Of a stretch of DNA of 64,000 nucleotides, positions 16,323-25,020 are shown in pieces. This stretch comes from Quadrisphaera setariae (GTDB taxonomy: Bacteria > Actinomycetota > Actinomycetes > Actinomycetales > Quadrisphaeraceae). Positions within the stretch are counted from its first letter, which is position 1. Each line of letters begins with the position of its first letter. The notes beneath the pieces were generated by a model. It searched no databases, was not told where the DNA came from, and saw nothing but the letters and a program-made list of their open reading frames with translations. Both the position numbers and the translations under genes were made by a program. The stretch covers positions 1-64,000 of the forward strand of contig NZ_VKAC01000005.1 in the NCBI RefSeq assembly GCF_008041935.1, given 5' to 3'.

Positions 16323-16386
16323 CGCACTTTCCGCGGCAAGTGCGCTGCTGCGCCCCCTCCATGTCGCACTTTCCGCGGAAAGTGCG
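16323..16386. repeat. Two copies of a 22-bp palindrome between convergent genes
   Basis: 16365-16386 is a perfect palindrome with centre TTTCCGCGGAAA and arms CGCACT/AGTGCG. 16323-16344 is the same element with one changed pair. They fill the gap between the GNAT gene and the leftward PLP-enzyme gene and could end transcription from both sides. Confidence 0.8.
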
Positions 16387-16402
16387 CCTCGCAGGGGCGC
16401 GG

Positions 16403-17812
16403 TCAGCCGAAGACCGTGCGCAGCAGGCCCACCACCCGGGGCTCGTCCCCACCGGCGCCGTCGGCGCTGTCGAGCACGGGCAGCAGCCCCCACCTGTCGA
16501 ACGCCGTGCACGGGTGCGACAGTCCGAGGCGCACGACGTCGCCCACCGCCAGGTGGTCCGCGCCACCGGTCAGCCGCAGGAAGGTGTGCTGGTCGTTGAG
16601 CGCGGTCGTGGTCACCTCCTCGGGCGCCAGCGGCCGCGCCGGTCCGCGGCCGCCCCGGCGCACGGCCTGCGCCACGGGCAGGCCCTCGTCGAAGGGGAGG
16701 TCGCGCTTGCCGGCGTCCAGCAGCGCCAGCCCCGGCTCGGGGCGGGAGATGACGCGCGCCCAGCCGTGCAGGCCCGCCCGCAGCGCGGGTCCGGTGCCGC
16801 GGGAGGCGGGGGTGACCGAGGCGTAGAAGCCGTCGTCGTGGGCGACGCTCGCGCCGGCGCGCACCACCACGCGCGTCGGGGGCCCGCTCTCGCCGAGCGG
16901 GTCGTGCAGGTCGGCCAGCTCCTCGGCCACCAGGTCGAAGTAGGCGCTGCCGCCCGCCGAGAGCACGGCTCCGCCGGGCAGGCGCTCGGAGAGCAGACCC
17001 TCCTCGCGCATCCGGGCGTGCAGGGTGCGCAGCTCGCGCAGCCAGGAGCGCACCACGCCCAGCGAGGCCGCCGAGGCGTCGTGCACGAGCGCACCTTCGT
17101 ACCCGGTGGCGCCGGCGAGCCGCAGCCCGGGCGCTGCCGCCACCGCGCGGGCCACCCCGAGGGCCGCCTCCACCGAGCGCGCTCCGGTGCGCCGGCCGGG
17201 AGCCCCCAGCTCCACGAGGACGTCGAGCGGCGGCGAGCCCTCCACGGCGGTCCCGGCGCCGCTGCCCGCACGCGCCGCGGCGGTCGCGGCGACCACGTCC
17301 GCGCCGTCGGCCCACACCAGCACCTGGCGGTCGCTGCCGCCGGCCAGCGCCTGCGCCGCCAGCGCGTGGACGCGCGCGTCGAGCAGCGGTCCCGCCACGA
17401 GCACCCGGGGCACCCCGGCGTCCAGGGCGACCGCCAGCTGCCACGGCGTCGCCACCGTGACCGCCCACGCCCCCGCCGCCAGCTGGGCCCGCCACAGGGC
17501 CGGCGCCATGCTCGTCTTGCCGTGCGGGGCCAGGTCCACCCCCCTGCCCGCAGGGCCTCCGGCGCCGCGCGCCCAGGCGGCCATCGCCGCGGTGTTGTGC
17601 GCCACGGCGCTCGCGTCGAGGGTGAGCACGGGCGTGGGCAGGTCGGACAGCACCGGGGGAGCCCCGTCGACGGCGCCGACCCCGTCGACCCAGTCGGCGC
17701 CGGTGGCGCCCCACGCCGAGACGGGCACGGCCTTGGCCCACGGCCCCAGCACGCCGACCGCGTCCGCGTCGAAGCGCCCACCGCTCACAGGGCTGCTCAC
17801 CGGGCCGCTCAC
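16403..17812 (-). CDS. PLP-dependent D-amino-acid lyase (D-serine dehydratase / D-threonine aldolase type)
   Basis: A 469-residue enzyme with an alanine-racemase-like N-terminal barrel. LPTPVLTLDASAVAHN leads to the PLP lysine, Lys99, in PHGKTSMAP. Near the C-terminus, GLSHPCTAFDRW holds the His and Cys that bind zinc in eukaryotic-type D-serine dehydratases. Such enzymes deaminate D-serine or cleave D-threonine; the substrate here is not certain, and amino-acid deaminase is the usual label. Its start overlaps the stop of the upstream lactonase gene by 4 bp, so the two are an operon. The pair interrupts the GNAT-sepX order seen in mycobacteria. Confidence 0.85.
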   Translation of the reverse strand: MSGPVSSPVSGGRFDADAVGVLGPWAKAVPVSAWGATGADWVDGVGAVDGAPPVLSDLPTPVLTLDASAVAHNTAAMAAWARGAGGPAGRGVDLAPHGKTSMAPALWRAQLAAGAWAVTVATPWQLAVALDAGVPRVLVAGPLLDARVHALAAQALAGGSDRQVLVWADGADVVAATAAARAGSGAGTAVEGSPPLDVLVELGAPGRRTGARSVEAALGVARAVAAAPGLRLAGATGYEGALVHDASAASLGVVRSWLRELRTLHARMREEGLLSERLPGGAVLSAGGSAYFDLVAEELADLHDPLGESGPPTRVVVRAGASVAHDDGFYASVTPASRGTGPALRAGLHGWARVISRPEPGLALLDAGKRDLPFDEGLPVAQAVRRGGRGPARPLAPEEVTTTALNDQHTFLRLTGGADHLAVGDVVRLGLSHPCTAFDRWGLLPVLDSADGAGGDEPRVVGLLRTVFG

Positions 17813-18897
17813 AGGGCCACCGCCACCGCGGGGGAGCCGAGGCGCGCGGCGCTGTGCGCCACCACGCGCGGCGGCCCCTCGTCGTCGTCACCCTCGCCCA
17901 GTCCGGCGAGCTCCAGGTGGAGGAGGAGGTCGGAGTCCTGGGCGCAGACGTACAGGTGCCGTCCGAGCGCGAGCACGTGCCGGGGGTTCCGGGCGCCGAA
18001 GGGGGCCAGGGGCAGGTCGACCAGCGCCCGCGGGGTGCCGTCGTCGTCCACCGCGTGGACCGTGACGGCCGGGTGCTCGCCCCGCGTCGCGACGACGAGG
18101 TGGCGCCCCCCGACAGCGGCGACCTCCGACGGCGGGCCCACTGGGCCCGGACCCGCCAGCGCGGGGGAGGAGCGCAGCGCGCCGAGGCGGCCGGCGGTGA
18201 CGTCGGCGGTGAGGAGGGTCCCGTCGAGCTCTCCGGTGACGTGGAGCCGCCCCTCCCGCACGAGCGCCGTGCGAGGTCCGCTGCCCGGCGGGGTGCGCAC
18301 CACCTGCACCGGCTCGGGGTCGAGGTGGTCCGGAGCGCCGCTGGAGAGGACCACGGCGTGGACGCGCAGCTCGTCGGTGCCGAGGTCGGCCACCACCACG
18401 TGCCGCTCGTCGAGGAAGGCCGCCGAGTGCGGGTGCGGCCCGGCCTGGCGGTCGGCCACCGGGCCGGGTGCTCCGCCGGGCGGCTGCGGCCTGATGACCT
18501 GCGCCGGACCCCCGGCGGAGGCCACGGGGCGGCCCCGGACGGGGACCGCGCTGACGACCCCGTCGTAGCCGCTGACCACGAGCAGCAGGCTCGACGGGTG
18601 CACCGCCAGGTGGCAGGGGGAGCCGCCCCCGCTGCTCACCCGCGTGAGCTGCCGGAGGTTCCCGGTGCTGCCGAGGTGCCAGGTGGAGACCAGGCCGTCG
18701 GGCAGCTCGTGCGCCGCGTGCACCACGCGCAGCGGCCCCTCGCGCGAGGCGACCAGGAACGACGGCGAGGGCGCGGGGTGGACGGCGGCGACGCCGCCCA
18801 GGCGCCCGGTGGCGCTGTCGCGCTCGACGAGGGCGATGCCCCGGCCCCGTCCGCCCGTCTCGGCGGTGTAGCAGCCCACGGCGAGGAGGTCGCTCAC
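17809..18897 (-). CDS. Lactonase-family seven-bladed beta-propeller protein (6-phosphogluconolactonase-like)
   Basis: A 362-residue protein of the YbhE/Pgl lactonase family. It starts SDLLAVGCYT and shows the repeated blade pattern, such as GGGSPCHLAVHPSSLLLVVS and PHPHSAAFLDERHVVVADLG, where the conserved His-rich turns form the active face. Members hydrolyse 6-phosphogluconolactone or other sugar lactones, but many have unknown substrates. It is the first gene of a two-gene operon with the D-amino-acid lyase-like enzyme, which hints at a shared catabolic pathway not otherwise known to me. The start is a leaderless GTG. Confidence 0.85.
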   Translation of the reverse strand: MSDLLAVGCYTAETGGRGRGIALVERDSATGRLGGVAAVHPAPSPSFLVASREGPLRVVHAAHELPDGLVSTWHLGSTGNLRQLTRVSSGGGSPCHLAVHPSSLLLVVSGYDGVVSAVPVRGRPVASAGGPAQVIRPQPPGGAPGPVADRQAGPHPHSAAFLDERHVVVADLGTDELRVHAVVLSSGAPDHLDPEPVQVVRTPPGSGPRTALVREGRLHVTGELDGTLLTADVTAGRLGALRSSPALAGPGPVGPPSEVAAVGGRHLVVATRGEHPAVTVHAVDDDGTPRALVDLPLAPFGARNPRHVLALGRHLYVCAQDSDLLLHLELAGLGEGDDDEGPPRVVAHSAARLGSPAVAVAL

Positions 18898-18904
18898 CCC
18901 GGCG

Positions 18905-18910
18905 ACCCTA
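18905..18910 (-). promoter_or_regulatory. -10 box of the lactonase operon, probably leaderless
   Basis: Read on the minus strand, TAGGGT is 7 nt before the GTG at 18897, with no ribosome binding site between. Confidence 0.4.
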
Positions 18911-19045
18911 GGCCGCCCGAGGTGGTGCGAGCGCTTGAGGGCTCGCGGGTTGCGGTTCGGTCACGACGACGACGAGAAGGGGGTGCGAACCGGGTGGATC
19001 CGGACTTTCGTCACTCCAGTCACACAAGACACACGAGCAACGTGG

Positions 19046-19074
19046 TTCACGAGAGTCCCTTGAGCCTCTAGAGT
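19046..19074 (+). promoter_or_regulatory. Promoter of the SepX-like gene
   Basis: TTCACG (19046-19051), a 17-bp spacer, then TAGAGT (19069-19074), followed 6 nt later by the GTG start. This fits a housekeeping promoter giving a leaderless transcript. Just upstream, at 19010-19035, TCACTC, TCACAC and ACACAC repeats could bind a regulator. Confidence 0.45.
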
Positions 19075-19080
19075 ATCGAC

Positions 19081-19857
19081 GTGGGCAGCAGCGGACTCCT
19101 CCTCCTGGGGATCGTGGTGCTGTGGGCGTTCGGGGCCGTCCCTCACTGGGTGCAGCGCCGTGAACAGCTCGCCGCCGCCTGGCGCGCCGAGGCGACCGAG
19201 GAGGAGCTGCGGCTGCTGGAGCGCCGCGAGCTCTCCCGGACCACCTCGGCCCCCCTCCGCAGCAGCGGGCGCCTCCTGGCCGCCCCCCGCGCCACCGCGC
19301 CGGCGCCGGCCGTGTCGGCTGCACCGCCGCTGGCCGCGCCCTCGCACGCCGCCACCGGCTCGGCTCCCTCGGGGAAGGGGAGCCGGCCGGTGGCCCAGCC
19401 GGCAGCGGCACGCACCGCTCGGACCGCCGGGGCCGCGCCGGCCCTGGCGCTGCTCGCCGCCACCGGCCTGGTCGCGGCCCTGCCGGCGGTCCTCGCCGTG
19501 CTGGGCGTGGTGCCGCTGTCCGCGGCTCCCGCGGGCCTGGCCGTGCTCGGCGCCGCCGTGCTGGTGGCCCGTCGCCGCTCGGTGGTCCGGCAGCGCGCCG
19601 CCGAGCGCGCCGCCGCCCTCGAGGCGCAGGCGCGCACCCGCGCCGCCCAGCAGCGCGCCGCCGTCCGCCGGGACGCGCAGGGCCGCGCCGCCGTCGCCGC
19701 CCGCGCGGCGTCGGCCAGCGCCGCCGCTGCCGCCGCGACCTTCGCCGCCGAGCGCGCCGTCGCCAACGCCGAGGCAGCACGGCGCGCCGAGCGCGCCCGT
19801 GAGCGGGCCGCCGCGGCCGCGGCCGCCGCACCTCGCCGCCGCGCCGTCGGTGAGTGA
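19081..19857 (+). CDS. sepX: SepX (GlpR)-like cell-division membrane protein
   Basis: A 258-residue protein. An N-terminal membrane helix (about 3-20) is followed by VPHWVQRREQL, matching the VPxWxRRxxEL motif of Streptomyces SepX. A low-complexity linker, a second hydrophobic region (about 120-160) and a long Ala/Arg-rich, probably coiled C-terminus follow. SepX helps place and stabilise division septa in sporulating actinobacteria. Identification rests on this motif plus position after the galU-moeA-GNAT block (Rv0996 in M. tuberculosis). Sequence similarity beyond the first 30 residues is weak, and the Ala-rich tail is mostly composition bias. Confidence 0.6.
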   Translation: MGSSGLLLLGIVVLWAFGAVPHWVQRREQLAAAWRAEATEEELRLLERRELSRTTSAPLRSSGRLLAAPRATAPAPAVSAAPPLAAPSHAATGSAPSGKGSRPVAQPAAARTARTAGAAPALALLAATGLVAALPAVLAVLGVVPLSAAPAGLAVLGAAVLVARRRSVVRQRAAERAAALEAQARTRAAQQRAAVRRDAQGRAAVAARAASASAAAAAATFAAERAVANAEAARRAERARERAAAAAAAAPRRRAVGE

Positions 19858-19934
19858 GCGGCGAGTGAGCGGTGCGCCACCGGCGGGTCAGCCGGTGGCG
19901 GCGGGGACCGGGTGGTAACGTTCTTCCGTCCTAC

Positions 19935-20007
19935 GGGGCTGTGGCGCAATTGGTAGCGCACCTCGGTCGCATCGAGGGGGTTAGGGGTTCGAGTCCCCTC
20001 AGCTCCA
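19935..20007 (+). tRNA. tRNA-Ala (anticodon CGC)
   Basis: A 73-nt cloverleaf with acceptor GGGGCTG/CAGCTCC, D arm GCGC/GCGC, anticodon stem CCTCG/CGAGG with loop GTCGCAT, and T arm AGGGG-TTCGAGT-CCCCT. CCA is encoded at 20008-20010. The anticodon CGC reads GCG alanine codons, which are frequent in this DNA. Confidence 0.95.
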
Positions 20008-20016
20008 CCAGCAGGA

Positions 20017-20050
20017 CGAAGGGCCGGCACCGCGAGGTGCCGGCCCTTCG
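20017..20050 (+). terminator. Terminator hairpin after tRNA-Ala
   Basis: A perfect 15-bp stem (20017-20031 with 20036-20050) closing a GCGA tetraloop, 6 nt after the encoded CCA. No T-run follows. Confidence 0.85.
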
Positions 20051-20152
20051 TGCGTCCCGGCGGGGGATGCCACGGGGGACGGTGCTGCGCCGACGGGGTG
20101 ACGCAGTCCCCACGACCCCTCCTGGTCCGCCCCGGGGCGCCGATGGAGGGGA

Positions 20153-21775
20153 GTGACCTCTCGCGCTGCGCACCGGGGCCGTCGCCGCTCCGGTGACCGC
20201 TGGCGCTCGCGCCTGTGGCTGCTCGCAGCCCTGCCGGTGCTGCTCGTCGCGCTCGCGGACCCCCTCCAGCGCCTCTTCGACCTGCCACCCACCCTCGGCA
20301 CGGCGGTGGTCGGCGTCACCGAGGCGGGCGTCGCCGCGGCCGCCGCGGTGCTGGCCGGTCTCCGGGCCCGCCGCGAGAGCGCCGCGTCCCGACCGGGCCG
20401 CCGCGCCCGGGGGTGGTGGCTGCTCGCCGCCGCGACCGGCTCCTGGGCCGCCGGGCAGGTGGTGTGGGTGGTCTACGAGACGGTGCTGCGCGTGGAGGTG
20501 CCCTCGCCGTCGTTCGCCGACCTCGGGTTCCTCGGGTTCGGCCTGCTCGCGCCGCTGGCCGTGCTGGCCCTCAGCCGCGGCGCGGTGCGCACCACCTCGC
20601 GGGTGCGCAGCCTGCTCGACGGCGTGATCGTGGCGGGGGCGCTGTTCCTGCTCAGCTGGACCCTCGTGCTGGGTCCGGTGGTCCACCATGAGGCGCCGTC
20701 CGCGCTCGCGCTCGTGACCTTCGCCGCCTACCCGGTCTCCGACATCATCACCCTCACCGCGGCGATCGCGGTGCTCTCGCGCACCCGCGCCGACACCGCC
20801 CTGGTGGGCATCGGCGCCGGTGTGGGCCTCATGGCCGTCAGCGACTCGATGTTCGTCTACCTGAGCACCGCGGGGGAGTTCTCCACCGGCGGCCTCCTCG
20901 ACGTGCTGTGGACCGCGGCGTTCTCCACCCTCGCCGCCTCCACCCTCCTCGTGTCCCGCGAGCGCCGCACCGGGCACGAGCCGGGCGGTCCGGTGCGGGG
21001 AGCCGCGCACCTCTGGGGGCGCGGCTCGGTGCACGGCTCGGCGGCGGTGCGGGCGCTGCCGTACGTGCCGTTCGCCATCGCCACCGCCGTGGTGGTGCTG
21101 GAGGCCACCCGCCACCCGATGCCCGGGACCACGCTCGCCGTGCTCGTCGTCCTCATGACCCTGGTGTTCGTGCGCCAGGCCCTCGTGGTGCTCGACAACG
21201 TCCAGCTGACCCACGAGCTGCAGGAGAGGTCACTGGCGCTGGCGCAGATGGCCTACAGCGACCCGCTCACCGGCGTCGCCAACCGGGCCGCGTTCACCGC
21301 GGCCCTCGAGGACGCCCTGGAGGCCGGTGCGCCGCTGGTCACCGCCTTCTGCGACCTCGACTCCTTCAAGGCCGTCAACGACGCCTGCGGCCACTCCACC
21401 GGGGACGCGCTGCTCGTGGCCGTCGCCACCCGCCTGCGCGAGGTGGTCAGGTCCCACGACGTCGTCGCCCGCCTCGGCGGCGACGAGTTCGCGATCCTCG
21501 TCCGCGACGACGACGACGCCGCCGGCAGCGACGCCGCCGCCGCCGCGCTGCGCTCGCGGCTGGCCACGGCGCTGTCGGTGCCCTTCTCCCTGGACCCCCA
21601 GCTCGCCAGCGCCGCCGCGGACCCTCGCGGCCTGCAGGTGCTCGAGGCCGTGTCGGTCAGCCTGGGCGTGGTGTCCACCGCGGAGCTGGGCGGCTCACCG
21701 ACGGCCGAGGAGCTGCTGCACGAGGCCGACCAGCGCATGTACTCCACCAAGCGCGCCCGCCAGACCGTCCGCTGA
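20153..21775 (+). CDS. Membrane-bound diguanylate cyclase (GGDEF domain)
   Basis: A 540-residue protein. Residues 20-355 hold about nine membrane helices in a sensor region of unknown ligand. The C-terminal GGDEF domain starts near YSDPLTGVANRAAF. The active-site motif GGDEF at 442-446 is intact, with the metal-binding FCDLDSFKAVND before it. It should make cyclic di-GMP from two GTP. A strong AGGGG ribosome binding site precedes the GTG. No EAL domain is present and no inhibitory RxxD site was noted. It is a single-gene unit between the tRNA-Ala terminator and a convergent terminator. Confidence 0.9.
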   Translation: MTSRAAHRGRRRSGDRWRSRLWLLAALPVLLVALADPLQRLFDLPPTLGTAVVGVTEAGVAAAAAVLAGLRARRESAASRPGRRARGWWLLAAATGSWAAGQVVWVVYETVLRVEVPSPSFADLGFLGFGLLAPLAVLALSRGAVRTTSRVRSLLDGVIVAGALFLLSWTLVLGPVVHHEAPSALALVTFAAYPVSDIITLTAAIAVLSRTRADTALVGIGAGVGLMAVSDSMFVYLSTAGEFSTGGLLDVLWTAAFSTLAASTLLVSRERRTGHEPGGPVRGAAHLWGRGSVHGSAAVRALPYVPFAIATAVVVLEATRHPMPGTTLAVLVVLMTLVFVRQALVVLDNVQLTHELQERSLALAQMAYSDPLTGVANRAAFTAALEDALEAGAPLVTAFCDLDSFKAVNDACGHSTGDALLVAVATRLREVVRSHDVVARLGGDEFAILVRDDDDAAGSDAAAAALRSRLATALSVPFSLDPQLASAAADPRGLQVLEAVSVSLGVVSTAELGGSPTAEELLHEADQRMYSTKRARQTVR

Positions 21776-21779
21776 GCTC

Positions 21780-21798
21780 CCCGGCCGCCAGGGCCGGG
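21780..21798. terminator. Hairpin between convergent diguanylate cyclase and GH42 genes
   Basis: CCCGGCC pairs with GGCCGGG around a 5-nt loop. It lies 5 bp after one stop and 20 bp before the other, so it can serve both genes. Confidence 0.55.
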
Positions 21799-21817
21799 AC
21801 ACCCGTCACACCTCGGC

Positions 21818-24088
21818 TCACACCTCGACGAGCACCCTCACGTCCCACGCCCCGAGCTGGACCGCCTCGGACAGGGGCGCCACCGGTCCGCTGGTGAGCA
21901 GGTCGCGGACCGCCACGGGCGGGTGCACCGACGCCGGCTCCCAGGACCAGTTGTGGACCACGTGCACGCGGGAGCCGTCCGCCGCCGTGGCCGAGCTCAC
22001 CGTCACGGACGCGGGGCCGTCCCAGCGCCGTGCCGACACCGACGCCGCAGGCGGGGCTGACGCCGCAGACGGGGCCGACCGGGGGGCGCTCGCGGTGAAC
22101 GCCCAGTCGACCAGGGCCGCTGCCGTGGCGGGGTCGGGCTCGGTGCCCACCACCGTGACCCGGCCGGCACCTCGCGCGGCCGTCGTCACCGCCGCGAAGC
22201 GGCCGAAGTGCGGGTGGTCGTAGCCGAGCAGCACCTCGGCCTCGCCGTGCGCTCCGCCGGTGCGCAGGCAGTCGACCCACGTGGTGGCGACCGCGCCGCC
22301 GGGCAGGTCCAGCGCGGGCACCCCGGCCGCGCCCGCAGCGCCGGGACCCGGGACGAGCGGGACCGGCCCCGCCAGGCCGGAGAACTCCTGGTAGGTGGTG
22401 CCGGCCGCCTCGGCGAGCCGGCCGGGCTTGGTCTCCAGCCGGGCGCGGGCGAGGGGGTCGGCGTAGCCGGTGCGGATGCCCAGCACGAGGTGCCCACCGG
22501 CCTCCGCGTAGGCGACCAGCCAGTCGAGCAGCTCGTCGGAGGCGACGTACAGGCCGGGCACCAGCAGCACCGGGAGCTCCGCGGCCACCGTCGCGGGGTC
22601 GAGCGCCTCGCCGTCGCCGTCGCCGTCGCCGTGCGCGGTGCCGGGGACCACCTGGCGGTCGTGGAGCAGGCGCGTGCTCAGCGCCGCGTCGAAGGCGCCG
22701 CGGGCCCACGTGCCGACCAGGGAGTCGTAGGCGCCCTCCACCACCGGGTAGGGACCCGGGGCGCTGGACGGGGCGGTGGGCGGCTGGAAGGACAGCCCCC
22801 ACTTGCTCGGCACCGAGTACAGCAGCCCCACCTGCGCGTCGGGGTGCAGCCCGGCGACGGTCGCGCCCGCCGTGCCCAGCTCCGCGCCCAGCTGCGCCAG
22901 CTGCTCGTACACCCGGCCCGGCTGCTGGTCGTGGGGGAGCACGCCGCCCCAGTAGGTCTCCGTGCCGGCGTGCAGCGTGTGCCAGTGCCAGTACTCGACC
23001 ATGCGCGCGCCGCGGGCCACGAAGGCCCACGCCGCCTGGCGCCACTGCCCGTCCCAGGCGGGGAAGTTGACCGCAGAGCCGCCGATCGGCCCGGCGTTGG
23101 TCTCGGTGATGAGGAACGGGGCCTGCTGCGAGCCGAACATCCGGTCCGCGGAGTGCACCAGCGTCCACGTGCCCGAGGAGGTCCACCCCTGCGCGGGGAG
23201 GTCGGTGGGAGCGGGCAGGGCCAGCGCGTCCTGCATGGCGTAGTAGGGGTTGCCCGCCGCCACGTCCAGGGAGGAGTTGACCTCGAGCTCGTCGACGGCG
23301 GGCCGGGTGTACGACACGCACGTCATGACGAACTGGTCGTCCCGGCCCGCCGCCGCCGCCACCTCGCGCACGATCCCCGCCTGCCAGGAGATCAGGTCGC
23401 TGGTGGCGCGGGTCTGGAACTCGCGCCAGGCGAGGTCGTACTGGGGCTGGGCGTTGCCGTGCGGCGTCCACAGGTCCGCCCAGCGGGAGAGGCGGTGCGA
23501 CCAGTAGGTCAGGCCCCACGCCTCGTTCAGCGCGTCGACGGTGCCGTAGCGGGCGCGCAGGTCGTCGACGAACGCCTCGAAGGTGCCGGCGTTGTGGATG
23601 AGGTGGAGGCCCGGCTCGTTGTCGACCTGGTAGCCGATGACGGCGGGGTGCGCGGCGTAGCGCTCGACCACCTTGCGGATGACGCGCTCGGCGTGGAAGC
23701 GGAACGCGGGCGCGGTGAAGTCGACCTCCTGGCGGCTGCCCCAGCGCATCGGGGTGCCGGTGCCCGGGTCGAGGGCCAGCTCGGGGTGCTTGCGGGCCAG
23801 CCACATGGGGACGGCGTACGTGGGGGTGCCGAGGACCACCGAGATCCCGCGCTCGTGGCAGCCGTCCAGGGCCTCGGCCAGCCACTCCAGGTCGAAGACC
23901 CCGTCGCTGGGCTCCCACGTCGACCAGACGGACTCCCCGACGCGCACCACGGTCATCGACGCCTCGACCATCAGGTCGAGGTCGGTCTTCACGCGCGGCG
24001 ACGGCGTGTACTCGGGGTAGTAGGCCGCCCCGAAGAGCACCCTCGGAGGCAGCCCCCGCTGGTCGTGCTGCGGGTCGAACAGGGTCAT
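21818..24088 (-). CDS. Beta-galactosidase, glycoside hydrolase family 42
   Basis: A 756-residue cytosolic enzyme removing terminal beta-galactose. The GH42 barrel starts GAAYYPEY. The acid/base is Glu158 in VDNEPG and the nucleophile is Glu329 in ITETNAGP, both at normal spacing. The trimerisation and C-terminal domains follow. A (Gly-Asp)n tract encoded by repeated GGCGAC near 22610-22635 and an Ala/Ser-Ala-Pro linker near residue 680 look like tolerated insertions. The ATG overlaps the permease stop by 4 bp. As last gene of the uptake operon it should act on an imported galactoside oligosaccharide. Confidence 0.92.
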   Translation of the reverse strand: MTLFDPQHDQRGLPPRVLFGAAYYPEYTPSPRVKTDLDLMVEASMTVVRVGESVWSTWEPSDGVFDLEWLAEALDGCHERGISVVLGTPTYAVPMWLARKHPELALDPGTGTPMRWGSRQEVDFTAPAFRFHAERVIRKVVERYAAHPAVIGYQVDNEPGLHLIHNAGTFEAFVDDLRARYGTVDALNEAWGLTYWSHRLSRWADLWTPHGNAQPQYDLAWREFQTRATSDLISWQAGIVREVAAAAGRDDQFVMTCVSYTRPAVDELEVNSSLDVAAGNPYYAMQDALALPAPTDLPAQGWTSSGTWTLVHSADRMFGSQQAPFLITETNAGPIGGSAVNFPAWDGQWRQAAWAFVARGARMVEYWHWHTLHAGTETYWGGVLPHDQQPGRVYEQLAQLGAELGTAGATVAGLHPDAQVGLLYSVPSKWGLSFQPPTAPSSAPGPYPVVEGAYDSLVGTWARGAFDAALSTRLLHDRQVVPGTAHGDGDGDGEALDPATVAAELPVLLVPGLYVASDELLDWLVAYAEAGGHLVLGIRTGYADPLARARLETKPGRLAEAAGTTYQEFSGLAGPVPLVPGPGAAGAAGVPALDLPGGAVATTWVDCLRTGGAHGEAEVLLGYDHPHFGRFAAVTTAARGAGRVTVVGTEPDPATAAALVDWAFTASAPRSAPSAASAPPAASVSARRWDGPASVTVSSATAADGSRVHVVHNWSWEPASVHPPVAVRDLLTSGPVAPLSEAVQLGAWDVRVLVEV

Positions 24089-25020
24089 CCCTTGACTCCT
24101 CCGGTGGACAGGCCCGCCTGCCAGTACTTCTGCAGGTACAGGAAGGCGACGACGAGCGGCACGATCGAGACGAGCGAGCCGGTGATGACGCTGGAGAAGA
24201 GCACCTGCCCGCCGGACCCGGCCGCGGCGGCCGACTGCCACTGCGCGAGGCCCACCGTGAGCGGGTACTTCTCCGGGGTGCTCAGCATGATCAGCGGAAG
24301 GAAGTAGTTGTTCCAGGTGGCGACCAGCGTGAACAGCAGCACCGTGATGAAGCCCGGCGCGAGCAGGCGCAGCGCGACCGAGAAGAAGATCCGCAGCTCC
24401 CCGGCGCCGTCCACGCGGGCGGCCTCCAGCAGCTGGGTGTCGACGGCGTCCGCGGCGTAGACCCGCATGAGGTAGACGCCGAACGGGCTCACGAGGCTGG
24501 GCAGGACCACCGACCAGCGGGTGTCGGTGAGGTTGACCCCGGCGAACAGCAGGTACGTGGGGATGGCCAGCGCCGTCGTCGGCACCATGATCGACCCGAG
24601 CACCACCGAGAACAGCGCCGTGCCCGCCGGGAAGGTGTACTTGGCGAAGGCGTACCCGGCGGCGGTGGCCAGGAAGGCCGCCCCGACCGCGGAGACCACC
24701 GAGTACAGCAGGGTGTTGCCGATCCAGGTCCAGAAGATCCCGCCCTGGGCGGTGAACACCTGCTGCAGGTTGCTGACGAGGTTGATCTGGTCGAACCACA
24801 GGCCGAAGGTGGAGAACAGCTGGCCGTTGTCCTTCGTGGAGGCCACCACCAGCCAGTACAGCGGCAGCAGGAAGTACGGCAGCACGAGGATCACGAGCAC
24901 CGTGAGCAGCGGGCTGCGGCGGTCGGTGGAGCCGCGCCGCCTCCGGGTGCTCGCTGCCGCCGCGAGCGGGGCGGCAGCGGCGCCGGTGGCGGTGCCCGCC
25001 GTGGTGGGTGCGGTGCTCAC
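24085..25020 (-). CDS. Sugar ABC transporter permease, MalG type
   Basis: A 311-residue inner-membrane protein with six helices. An Ala-rich start of about 40 residues precedes the first helix. The EAA loop that docks the ATPase reads EAARVDGAGELRIFFSVALRLLAPG, with the invariant glycine. The C-terminal YLQKYWQAGLSTGGVKG is typical of MalG/AraQ-type (CUT1) subunits. GTGA and ATGA overlaps join it to the genes before and after it. No ATPase gene is in the operon, so a shared MsiK-like ATPase from elsewhere is needed. Confidence 0.93.
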   Translation of the reverse strand: MSTAPTTAGTATGAAAAPLAAAASTRRRRGSTDRRSPLLTVLVILVLPYFLLPLYWLVVASTKDNGQLFSTFGLWFDQINLVSNLQQVFTAQGGIFWTWIGNTLLYSVVSAVGAAFLATAAGYAFAKYTFPAGTALFSVVLGSIMVPTTALAIPTYLLFAGVNLTDTRWSVVLPSLVSPFGVYLMRVYAADAVDTQLLEAARVDGAGELRIFFSVALRLLAPGFITVLLFTLVATWNNYFLPLIMLSTPEKYPLTVGLAQWQSAAAAGSGGQVLFSSVITGSLVSIVPLVVAFLYLQKYWQAGLSTGGVKG

